Shown one piece after another: positions 30,622-37,648 of a DNA stretch of 64,000 bases. The notes under the pieces are model-generated. The model did no database searches and was not told the DNA's origin. It saw only the letters and a list, made by a program, of their open reading frames with translations. The translations under genes were made by a program, and so were the position numbers. Source of the stretch: Betaproteobacteria bacterium (GTDB lineage: Bacteria; Pseudomonadota; Gammaproteobacteria; Burkholderiales; Rhodocyclaceae); contig JADIYD010000007.1 in the NCBI GenBank assembly GCA_016705475.1, positions 1 to 64,000 of the forward strand, read 5' to 3'. Positions within the stretch are counted from its first letter, which is position 1. Each line of letters begins with the position of its first letter.

Positions 30622-31395
30622 TTGAATACCTCGGTATCTGTTCGCATTGAGGCTTTGGCTCCGGCGTATTCAGGGCAGGTTCTTGCGCTGGCGACAGCCC
30701 TGGATATACCACAGGTGGGTGAGGCGGAGTTCGCCTTGCAGCTGGGGCCGGCTGGCTTGCAGTTACAGGAGCTTGGGGATAAGGCGTCGGGTCCGGTGCG
30801 TGTCGATTTTCTTGAGGGGGCTGTCGCGCATCGTCGCCTGCATGGCGGTGGCAGCGGTCAGATGATCGCCAAGGCAGTGGGCATTCAGTCTGGTATTCGA
30901 CCGGTTGTCCTTGATGCAACAGCCGGTTTGGGGCGCGATGGTTTTCTGCTCGCCCAGCTGGGTTGTCGTGTCACGCTGATCGAGCGTCATCCGCTGGTCG
31001 GGGCATTGCTGGCTGATGGTCTGGCGCGCGGGCTGGGCGATCCGGAAGTCGGGCCGATCGTTCAACGCATGGATCTTCGGCTTGGCAATGCGATCGAGTT
31101 GATTCGTGATTGGTCGGAGGAGGCGCCGCAGGTCATCTATCTCGACCCGATGTTTCCGCATCGGGACAAGAGTTCGCTGGTCAAAAAGGAAATGCGCGTA
31201 TTTCGCCCGTTGGTTGGTGCTGACGACGATGCGGCCCAATTGCTGGCGGCAGCGATGGCCTTGGCGACGCATCGCGTGGTCGTCAAGCGGCCGCGGAGGG
31301 CGCCCAGCGTTGAAGGCGCGCCACCGGGTTATGCCCTGGAAGGCAAATCCAGTCGCTATGACATTTATCCCAAGAAGGCATTGAAGGCCAGGTAG
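30622..31395 (+). CDS. rsmJ: 16S rRNA (guanine1516-N2)-methyltransferase
   Basis: 257 residues from TTG 30622, with GAGG a few bases upstream. RsmJ uses SAM to methylate G1516 of 16S rRNA. Seen: RVDFLEGAVAHRRLHGGG, the SAM motif VVLDATAGLGRDGFLLAQLG, the acidic second motif VTLIERHP, and the catalytic-type VIYLDPMFPHR. The C-terminal YDIYPKKALK is also typical. Length agrees with the family (about 250). The longer frame from ATG 30568 would overlap the small upstream gene and has no conserved residues. Confidence 0.93.
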   Translation: MNTSVSVRIEALAPAYSGQVLALATALDIPQVGEAEFALQLGPAGLQLQELGDKASGPVRVDFLEGAVAHRRLHGGGSGQMIAKAVGIQSGIRPVVLDATAGLGRDGFLLAQLGCRVTLIERHPLVGALLADGLARGLGDPEVGPIVQRMDLRLGNAIELIRDWSEEAPQVIYLDPMFPHRDKSSLVKKEMRVFRPLVGADDDAAQLLAAAMALATHRVVVKRPRRAPSVEGAPPGYALEGKSSRYDIYPKKALKAR

Positions 31396-31505
31396 TGGCC
31401 GGACTATGCTTGTTCTTGGCAATGGTGAGATAGCGCGTTGCCGCGCATAGTGCAATCAGGCGGTAACATTTGTTGAGCATACTGCCGGCTTTTGAGGGGG
31501 CGATC

Positions 31506-31961
31506 ATGGAATTGCTGCTGTGGCGTCACGCCGAGGCGGAGGATGGCGACGATGACATGAAGCGTCGGTTGACCTCGCGTGGTGAAAAGCAGGCCAGAAG
31601 CATGGCGGCGTGGATATTGGCGCATCAGCCGAAGGATCTTCGCATCATTGTCAGCCCCTCGGTCAGAACCCAGCAGACTGTGGAGGCCTTGAAGCTTCCT
31701 TTTGAAACCAATCGCAAGATCGGTCCTGAGGCTTGTGTTTCGGAGCTGATCGCCGCGACAGGCTGGCCGGCAGCCCAGGGTGCCGTGCTGGTCGTCGGGC
31801 ACCAGCCTGCGCTGGGGCGCATGACGTCGCTTCTGCTGGCGGGCCATGAGGCCGAGTGGAGCATCAAGAAGGGTGCGTTGTGGTGGTTAAGCAACCGCGT
31901 TCGTCGGGGTGAAACCCAGACCGTGTTGCGCGCGGTCATTCCGGTTGAAATGCTGGACTAG
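31506..31961 (+). CDS. sixA: phosphohistidine phosphatase SixA
   Basis: 151 residues of the histidine phosphatase superfamily. The catalytic motif is LLWRHAEAEDG (RHG-type Arg-His), with a second Arg in SPSVRTQQTVEAL and the second His in VVGHQPALGRM. SixA removes phosphate from His residues in phosphorelay or PTS proteins. Start 31506 gives the family opening MELLLWRHAEAE; the longer frame adds no conserved residues. It is followed 58 bases later by ppk2, a pairing that may reflect phosphate metabolism. Confidence 0.9.
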   Translation: MELLLWRHAEAEDGDDDMKRRLTSRGEKQARSMAAWILAHQPKDLRIIVSPSVRTQQTVEALKLPFETNRKIGPEACVSELIAATGWPAAQGAVLVVGHQPALGRMTSLLLAGHEAEWSIKKGALWWLSNRVRRGETQTVLRAVIPVEMLD

Positions 31962-32019
31962 ACAAGGCGGCGCCTTTGCCGTGAAATAGTGTCTTTCGCA
32001 TCGATGGATGGAGAGAGAC

Positions 32020-33144
32020 ATGGTCACCAAAAAAAAGACGACGGTAGCACCGTCGAAAACGATAGTCGCCACCGAAGCAAAGCCTGTTGCACGCGCCGTT
32101 CGTCGCCGCCAGGTAGCGAAAGGCGACGTGCCACCGGTACTGACCGAGGAGGGCATTGAAGGCTTTACCGTTCGTGCGGCGGTAGAGGGCGCTCAGGCAG
32201 CAAAAATGGGGGCGATGCGTGACGTAATTGCCGGTATGTCGCCGGAAGAGTCCGCTGCCCTGCTCCGCGGCTTGCTCAAGCAACAGGGTGAGTCGGCAGA
32301 AGAGCTGTCGATCAGTCCGGACGACGAGCTAGTCAAGGACTGGCGCGATGGCGGTTACCCCTACAAAAACCTGATGCAGCGCCGCAATTACGAGCGGCAG
32401 AAGTATCGTCTGCAGGTGGAGTTGCTGAAGTTGCAGGCCTGGGTCAAGGAGACCGGACAGAAGGTGGTGATCCTCTTCGAGGGCCGCGACGCGGCGGGCA
32501 AGGGCGGCACCATCAAGCGTTTCATGGAACACCTCAATCCGCGCGGTGCGCGCGTCGTGGCGCTGGAAAAGCCGAGCGACATGGAGCGTGGCCAATGGTA
32601 CTTCCAGCGCTACGTGCAGCATTTGCCAACCAATGGTGAGATCGTGATGTTTGACCGCTCCTGGTACAACCGTTCCGGCGTCGAGCGGGTCATGGGTTTT
32701 TGTACGGATCAGGAATACGCCGAGTTCGTCCGTCAGGCACCAGAGTTCGAGCGCATGTTGGCGCGCAACGGCACGCACCTGATCAAATTTTGGTTCTCGG
32801 TCAGCCAGGAAGAGCAGCGTCGTCGTTTCGGCGAACGCAAGGTGCATCCCCTCAAGCAGTGGAAACTGTCACCGATCGACATGGCCTCGCTCGACAAGTG
32901 GGGTGACTACACCAAGGCCAAGGAGGCGATGTTCTTCCACACGGATACCGCCGATGCGCCGTGGACGGTAATCAAGTCGAATTGCAAGAAGCGGGCGCGT
33001 CTGAATGCCATGCGCTATGTGCTGCACAAGTTGCCATACACCAACAAGGATACGGTCCGGATCGGCAATCTGGATCCGCTGATCGTCGGTCGCGCCAATG
33101 TGGTTTATGAGCGTGGCGAACAGCAGGGCGTGCCGATTCTGTAA
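32020..33144 (+). CDS. ppk2: polyphosphate kinase 2
   Basis: PPK2 moves phosphate between polyphosphate and nucleotides in the cytoplasm. The protein has 374 residues from ATG 32020 (GGAGAG upstream). Core motifs: Walker A FEGRDAAGKGGTIKRF, then RWYFQRY-type GQWYFQRYVQHLPT, Walker B VMFDRSWYNRSGVERVMGF and the lid RRRFGERKVHPLKQWKLSP. The first 80 or so residues are Lys/Ala-rich and not part of the usual domain; they may bind polyphosphate or a partner. Whether it prefers GDP or ADP cannot be told from this. The gene ends 18 bases before the dispersed repeat at 33163. Confidence 0.93.
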   Translation: MVTKKKTTVAPSKTIVATEAKPVARAVRRRQVAKGDVPPVLTEEGIEGFTVRAAVEGAQAAKMGAMRDVIAGMSPEESAALLRGLLKQQGESAEELSISPDDELVKDWRDGGYPYKNLMQRRNYERQKYRLQVELLKLQAWVKETGQKVVILFEGRDAAGKGGTIKRFMEHLNPRGARVVALEKPSDMERGQWYFQRYVQHLPTNGEIVMFDRSWYNRSGVERVMGFCTDQEYAEFVRQAPEFERMLARNGTHLIKFWFSVSQEEQRRRFGERKVHPLKQWKLSPIDMASLDKWGDYTKAKEAMFFHTDTADAPWTVIKSNCKKRARLNAMRYVLHKLPYTNKDTVRIGNLDPLIVGRANVVYERGEQQGVPIL

Positions 33145-33162
33145 ATCACTGTTCGCATCGGG

Positions 33163-33201
33163 TTTTCAATTTTGGCCGTTTTTTCCGGTTGACCGTGGAA
33201 G
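33163..33201 (-). repeat. dispersed CGGTCRACCG/A-run repeat between ppk2 and the thioesterase gene
   Basis: On the minus strand this 39-base copy carries CACGGTCAACCGGAAAAAAC, then GGCCAAAATTGAAAA. It is identical over all 39 bases to the copy at 45667-45705. It occupies the 70-base gap between two convergent genes. No other terminator is visible there. Confidence 0.9.
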
Positions 33202-33214
33202 GCGGCTATTTCTC

Positions 33215-33712
33215 CTAACTGACGACGTAGGCGCCACCACCGGTTGCGATGAGAATGCCCTCTTCGTTCTCCAGCGTCATCTGAACCGACGCGATGCGGC
33301 CACCGAGGCGGGTTATCCGCCCGGTGGCCGTAAATTTTTTGCCGACACCCTGATGCAGAAAGTCGGTGCGCAGGTCGATGGTGCCAATGCGGCCAAAGCG
33401 CTGGCTGACCTGGTCGGTGCTCTCGCTGTTGAATTTTTCGGCAATGGCAACCGTCACGGCCAAGCCGCCAACGGTATCCAGCACGGTGGCGATAACCCCG
33501 CCATGCAGTCTGCCGTGTTGAAAATGCCCGATCAGATCGTGCCGCATGGCGAAACTGATTTTCGGGGCAGTAGGGTCCAGGGATTCGACACGAAATCCCA
33601 GAAGCTCGTTAAAGCACAAGCGGTGCTCGAAGACATAGCGCAGCGTGATGTCGAGGTGAGTCTGCTCTTCTGGCGAGCGGCGGGGCAGTTGAGTGTTGGG
33701 CATCGTTGGCAT
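33215..33712 (-). CDS. hotdog-fold thioesterase (YiiD C-terminal/PaaI-like)
   Basis: 165 residues from ATG 33712, with a second possible ATG at 33703. Hotdog features: RYVFEHRLCFNELLGFRVE, MRHDLIGHFQHGRLHGGVIA (the HGG active-site region), then VLDTVGGLAVTVA, TIDLRTDFLHQG and FTATGRITRLGGRIASVQMT. The family hydrolyses acyl-CoA thioesters; the substrate is unknown. It is convergent with ppk2. The longer upstream frame runs through the PEP-CTERM remnant and is not real. Confidence 0.8.
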   Translation of the reverse strand: MPTMPNTQLPRRSPEEQTHLDITLRYVFEHRLCFNELLGFRVESLDPTAPKISFAMRHDLIGHFQHGRLHGGVIATVLDTVGGLAVTVAIAEKFNSESTDQVSQRFGRIGTIDLRTDFLHQGVGKKFTATGRITRLGGRIASVQMTLENEEGILIATGGGAYVVS

Positions 33713-33814
33713 CAAAGATGAGGGGGGCAGAGCAGGGTCTGCTGTCCGTAACGTACGCCAGTCTACAGTGACTTGGGTCTTGCGCCCGATTTGGCTTGAG
33801 GCCGGGTGTAAATG

Positions 33815-33844
33815 AAAAAGGCCGCGGCGATGCCGCGACCTTTT
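33815..33844. terminator. bidirectional hairpin terminator by the PEP-CTERM remnant
   Basis: AAAAAGGCCGCGGC, GAT, GCCGCGACCTTTT form a GC-rich stem flanked by A and T runs, usable on both strands. On the minus strand it follows the PEP-CTERM stop by 17 bases. Confidence 0.75.
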
Positions 33845-33861
33845 GATCAGTGGAAGCGGAG

Positions 33862-34090
33862 CTACTTGGTTTTGCGGCGATGGTTCGCCAGCCCGACCAG
33901 GCCAAGGCTCGCCAGCAAGAGGGAAATGGTGGCTGGCTCCGGAACGGCGAAGATCTGAATGCTGTGATCGACGCCGTCGCTCGGATGCAGGAAGTTCACA
34001 TAAGCCTTGTTCGGATCGAACTTCTTGAAATTGGGTTCGTGAGGGCACGGCTACCGACGGGCAGGCCGGTGGCCAGGTCGAATTTATCTT
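33862..34090 (-). pseudogene. PEP-CTERM protein, C-terminal remnant
   Basis: The minus strand ends IQIFAVPEPATISLLLASLG, then LVGLANHRRKTK and stop at 33862: the Val-Pro-Glu-Pro motif, a hydrophobic helix and a basic tail make a textbook PEP-CTERM sorting signal for exosortase. Upstream, NFKKFDPNKAYVNFLHPSDG is open only to a stop near 34043. Joining one base off gives KFDLATGLPVGSRALTNP. No signal peptide or start remains, so this is a truncated, frameshifted relic. It implies an exosortase/EPS system elsewhere in the genome. Confidence 0.75.
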
Positions 34091-34125
34091 TGGTTAAGTG
34101 CCTTACATGTCATAGTGGCACAGAC

Positions 34126-34156
34126 AAAAAAAGGGCGACGGGGTTAGCCGTCGCCC
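34126..34156 (-). terminator. terminator of the aceE-aceF-lpd operon
   Basis: On the minus strand GGGCGACGG, a short loop and CCGTCGCCC are followed by seven T. It lies 45 bases after the lpd stop. Confidence 0.9.
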
Positions 34157-34201
34157 AAATCGAACGCTAGTTACCTAGCGTAACGCAGAGGCTCTGTACG
34201 C

Positions 34202-35986
34202 TTACTTCTTGCGCGGCGGAGGGACGTCCGTGCAAGTGCCGTGGGCGACTTCGGCGGCCATGCCGACGGTTTCGCCCAGGGTCGGGTGCGGGTGTATGGT
34301 TTTGCCGATATCGACCGAGTCGCAGCCCATTTCGATAGCCAGGCAGACTTCGCCGATCATGTCGCCGGCGTTCGGGCCGACAATCGCCCCGCCGATGACG
34401 CGATGCGTTTCGGCATCGAAAATCAGCTTGGTGAAGCCGTAGTCGGCACCGTTGGCGATGGCGCGACCGGATGCGGCCCAAGGGAACTTGGCGGCTTCGA
34501 TCTTGCGACCTTCCTTCTTGGCCTGATCTTCGGTGACGCCGACCCACGCGACTTCCGGATGGGTGTAGGCGACACTTGGAATGACCGAGGCGTCGAAGGC
34601 TGACTTCTGGCCGGCCGCGACTTCCGCCGCGACGTGCGACTCATGCACCGCCTTGTGCGCCAGCATGGGCTGGCCGACGAGGTCGCCGATGGCGAAGATG
34701 TGCGGAACATTGGTGCGCATCTGCGCATCAACGTTGATGAAGCCACGGTCGGTGACTGCCACGCCAGCCTTGTCGGCACCGATCTTGTTGCCGTTCGGCG
34801 TGCGGCCGGCGGCTTGCAGGATCATGTCGTATTTGACCGGCTCGGGCGAAACGCCTTCGCCTTCAAAGGTAACGTAAAGGCCGTCGTCCTTGGCGTCGAC
34901 CGCAACGGTCTTCGTCTTCAGCATGATCTTGTCGAAGCGCTTGGCGTTCTGCTTTTCCCACACCTTGACCGCATCGCGGTCAGGGCCTTGCATCAGGCCA
35001 TCCATCATTTCGACGACATCGACCTTTGAACCCAGTGTCGAGTAAACCGTCGCCATTTCGAGGCCGATGATGCCGCCGCCGATGACCAGCATCTTCTCCG
35101 GTACGAAGCGCAGTTCGAGCGCCCCGGTCGAATCGACGATACGCCGGTCCTTCGGAATGAAGGGCAGATGCATGGCGGCCGAACCGGCAGCGATGATGCA
35201 CTTCTGGAACTTGACGATCTTCTTGGCGCCGGTCTTGTCCTGGCCAGAGCCGTCCGTTACTTCCACTTCGATGTGATGCGGGTCGATGAACGTGCCGTAA
35301 CCGCGTACGATCTCGACCTTGCGGCCCTTGGCCATGCCGGCCAGGCCACCGGTCAGCTTGCCGACGACCTTGTCCTTGTGGGCACGCAGCTTGTCGATAT
35401 CGACGGTCGGTGCAGCAAAGGTGACGCCGAGGTCATTGGCGTGCTCGGCTTCTTCCATGACCGCGGCGACGTGCAGCAGCGCCTTGGACGGAATGCAGCC
35501 GACGTTGAGGCAAACGCCGCCGAGGGTGGCGTAGCGCTCAACGATGACCGTCTTCATGCCGAGGTCGGCCGAACGGAAGGCAGCGGAATAGCCGCCGGGG
35601 CCAGCGCCGAGGACGAGCATTTCGCACTCGATGTCGGCACCGCCGGCATGGCTACCGGCAACCGGAGCGGCCACTGGAGCCGCAGCAGGTGCGGTGGCCG
35701 GGGCTTCCGTTTTTGCTGCATTTTCCGGGTTGACCGCAGCAACTGCGCCGCTCTCAACCTTGATCAGCAAAGCACCTTCGCCAACCTTGGCGCCGAGGGC
35801 AACGAGCACTTCCTTGACCACGCCGGCGACCGGCGAGGGCACATCCATTGTTGCCTTGTCGGACTCCAGCGTGCAGATCGCGTCATCCACCTTGATGCTG
35901 TCGCCGACCTTGACGAACAGGTCGATGATCGGCACTTCAGCGAAATCGCCGATGTCGGGGACTTTGACTTCTACCAGATTGCTCAT
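34202..35986 (-). CDS. lpdA: dihydrolipoyl dehydrogenase (PDH E3) with N-terminal lipoyl domain
   Basis: 594 residues, longer than ordinary E3 (about 475), because of an N-terminal lipoyl domain (residues 1-80, lipoyl Lys in ESDKATMDVPSP) and a Pro/Ala linker. The flavoprotein part has the FAD site VLGAGPGGYSAAFRSADLG, redox-active Cys pair in GGVCLNVGCIPSK, the NAD site VIGGGIIGLEMATVY and the C-terminal HPHPTLGE base motif. E3 reoxidises dihydrolipoamide on E2 with NAD. It is third in the operon, 12 bases after aceF. An imperfect dispersed-repeat copy (35721-35740) falls in the flexible linker, encoding AAVNPENAA. Confidence 0.96.
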   Translation of the reverse strand: MSNLVEVKVPDIGDFAEVPIIDLFVKVGDSIKVDDAICTLESDKATMDVPSPVAGVVKEVLVALGAKVGEGALLIKVESGAVAAVNPENAAKTEAPATAPAAAPVAAPVAGSHAGGADIECEMLVLGAGPGGYSAAFRSADLGMKTVIVERYATLGGVCLNVGCIPSKALLHVAAVMEEAEHANDLGVTFAAPTVDIDKLRAHKDKVVGKLTGGLAGMAKGRKVEIVRGYGTFIDPHHIEVEVTDGSGQDKTGAKKIVKFQKCIIAAGSAAMHLPFIPKDRRIVDSTGALELRFVPEKMLVIGGGIIGLEMATVYSTLGSKVDVVEMMDGLMQGPDRDAVKVWEKQNAKRFDKIMLKTKTVAVDAKDDGLYVTFEGEGVSPEPVKYDMILQAAGRTPNGNKIGADKAGVAVTDRGFINVDAQMRTNVPHIFAIGDLVGQPMLAHKAVHESHVAAEVAAGQKSAFDASVIPSVAYTHPEVAWVGVTEDQAKKEGRKIEAAKFPWAASGRAIANGADYGFTKLIFDAETHRVIGGAIVGPNAGDMIGEVCLAIEMGCDSVDIGKTIHPHPTLGETVGMAAEVAHGTCTDVPPPRKK

Positions 35987-35998
35987 GGTGTTCTCCCC

Positions 35999-37633
35999 TT
36001 ACAGCGCGACGCGACGGAAGTCGGCCAGCAGCTGGGCGATGTAGACGTTGAAGCGGGTTGCCAGCGCACCGTCGATGACGCGGTGGTCAGCGGTCAGCGA
36101 CAGCGGCAGGGTCAGGCGCGGCACGAACTGCTTGCCGTCCCACACCGGTTTCATGGCCGACTTGTTGACCCCGAGGATGGCAACTTCCGGCGCATTGACG
36201 ATCGGCGCGAAGTAGGTGCCGCCGATGCCGCCCAGGCTGGAAATCGTGAAGCAGGAGCCAGACATGTCGGCTGGCTTGAGCTTGCCGTCACGCGCCTGCT
36301 TGGCCAGATCGCCCGATTCCTGCGCCAGTTCGAAGACTGACTTCTTGTCGACATTCTTGACTACCGGCACGACCAGGCCATTCGGCGTGTCGGCTGCGAA
36401 GCCGATGTTGAAAAACTTCTTCATCACCAGGTTGTCGCCATCGATGGACGAATTGAATTCCGGGAATTTCTGCAGACCCTTGACGCAAGCCTTCATGAGG
36501 AAAGCCAGCATGGTCAGCTTGGCGCCGCCACCCTTTTCGTTTTCCTTGTTGAGCAGCACGCGGAAGGCTTCGATATCGGTGATGTCAGCATCTTCGTGAT
36601 ACGTGACAGCCGGGATCATGACCCAGTTGCGCGACAGGTTCTGGCCGGAAATCTTCTTGATGCGCGACAGCGGCTTGACCTCGATTTCGCCGAACTTGGC
36701 GAAATCAACCTTCGGCCACGGCAGCAGATCGAGCCCGCCACCCAGGCTGGCGCCGCCAGCAGCGGCAGCCGGGCCGGCCACGGCGCCGGACATGACGCCC
36801 TTGACGTACTTGGTCAGGTCTTCCTTGACGATGCGGTTCTTCGGGCCGGTAGCCGATACCTTGGACAGATCGACGCCGAGTTCGCGGGCATAAGCACGGA
36901 CGGACGGCGAAGCGTGAACCTTGCTGCCCGCCGGCAGGGCCGGAGCCAGCGCAGCCGGGGCTGCTGCGGTCGACGCCGCTGCCGGGGCAGAAACCGCGGC
37001 CGGAGCCGCTGCGGGTGCAGCGGCCTGGGCGACAGGCGCGGCTGCCGGAGCGGAGGCGCCAGTTTCAACCTTGATCAGAACCGTGCCTTCGCCAACCTTG
37101 GAGCCGAGCGAAACGAGCACTTCCTTGACCGTACCGGCGACGGTGGAGGGAACATCCATCGTGGCCTTGTCGGATTCCAGCGTGGCAATCGCGTCGTCGA
37201 CCTTGATGGCGTCGCCAACCTTGACGTACAGCTCGATGACCGGGACTTCGGCGAAGTCACCGATATCCGGCACCTTCACTTCAACCACGCCACCGCCGGC
37301 AGCAGCGGGTGCTGCGGCAACCGGAGCAGCAGCGGGGGCCGGTGCCGGTGCAGCGGCCTGAGCAGCCGGTGCAGGGGCGACAGCCGCGGCGCCACCGGTT
37401 TCGACCTTGATCAGCAGTGCGCCTTCGCCGACCTTGGAGCCGAGCGAAACGAGCACTTCCTTGACTACGCCAGCGACGGTGGATGGCACATCCATCGTGG
37501 CCTTGTCGGACTCGAGGGTAACAATGGCGTCGTCGACCTTGATGCTGTCGCCGACCTTGACGTACAACTCGATGACCGGAACCTCGGCAAAATCGCCGAT
37601 ATCGGGGACGGTGACTTCAATGATTTGGCTCAT
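35999..37633 (-). CDS. aceF: pyruvate dehydrogenase E2, dihydrolipoamide acetyltransferase
   Basis: 544 residues: two tandem lipoyl domains (about 1-80 and 118-195, each with ESDKATMDVPST), Ala/Pro linkers, a peripheral-subunit-binding domain (VHASPSVRAYARELGVDLSK) and the catalytic acyltransferase domain. The latter shows NWVMIPAVTYHEDADITDIE and the active-site SLTADHRVIDGA (His and Asp). It transfers acetyl groups to CoA in the PDH complex. With the extra domain in Lpd the complex has three lipoyl-domain types. Near-identical DNA in the lipoyl repeats (around 37080-37200 and 37410-37530) is a possible site of internal recombination. Confidence 0.97.
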   Translation of the reverse strand: MSQIIEVTVPDIGDFAEVPVIELYVKVGDSIKVDDAIVTLESDKATMDVPSTVAGVVKEVLVSLGSKVGEGALLIKVETGGAAAVAPAPAAQAAAPAPAPAAAPVAAAPAAAGGGVVEVKVPDIGDFAEVPVIELYVKVGDAIKVDDAIATLESDKATMDVPSTVAGTVKEVLVSLGSKVGEGTVLIKVETGASAPAAAPVAQAAAPAAAPAAVSAPAAASTAAAPAALAPALPAGSKVHASPSVRAYARELGVDLSKVSATGPKNRIVKEDLTKYVKGVMSGAVAGPAAAAGGASLGGGLDLLPWPKVDFAKFGEIEVKPLSRIKKISGQNLSRNWVMIPAVTYHEDADITDIEAFRVLLNKENEKGGGAKLTMLAFLMKACVKGLQKFPEFNSSIDGDNLVMKKFFNIGFAADTPNGLVVPVVKNVDKKSVFELAQESGDLAKQARDGKLKPADMSGSCFTISSLGGIGGTYFAPIVNAPEVAILGVNKSAMKPVWDGKQFVPRLTLPLSLTADHRVIDGALATRFNVYIAQLLADFRRVAL

Positions 37634-37648
37634 GTTGTCTCTCCCTGA

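Noticed and set aside
33713..34048. N-terminal extension of the thioesterase frame
   Set aside because: This DNA reads as a PEP-CTERM remnant in another frame and as a terminator; the extension has no conserved residues.
37080..37530. Near-identical 120-base stretches as an independent DNA repeat
   Set aside because: They are the two lipoyl domains of aceF (a third is in lpdA); the repetition is protein-driven.
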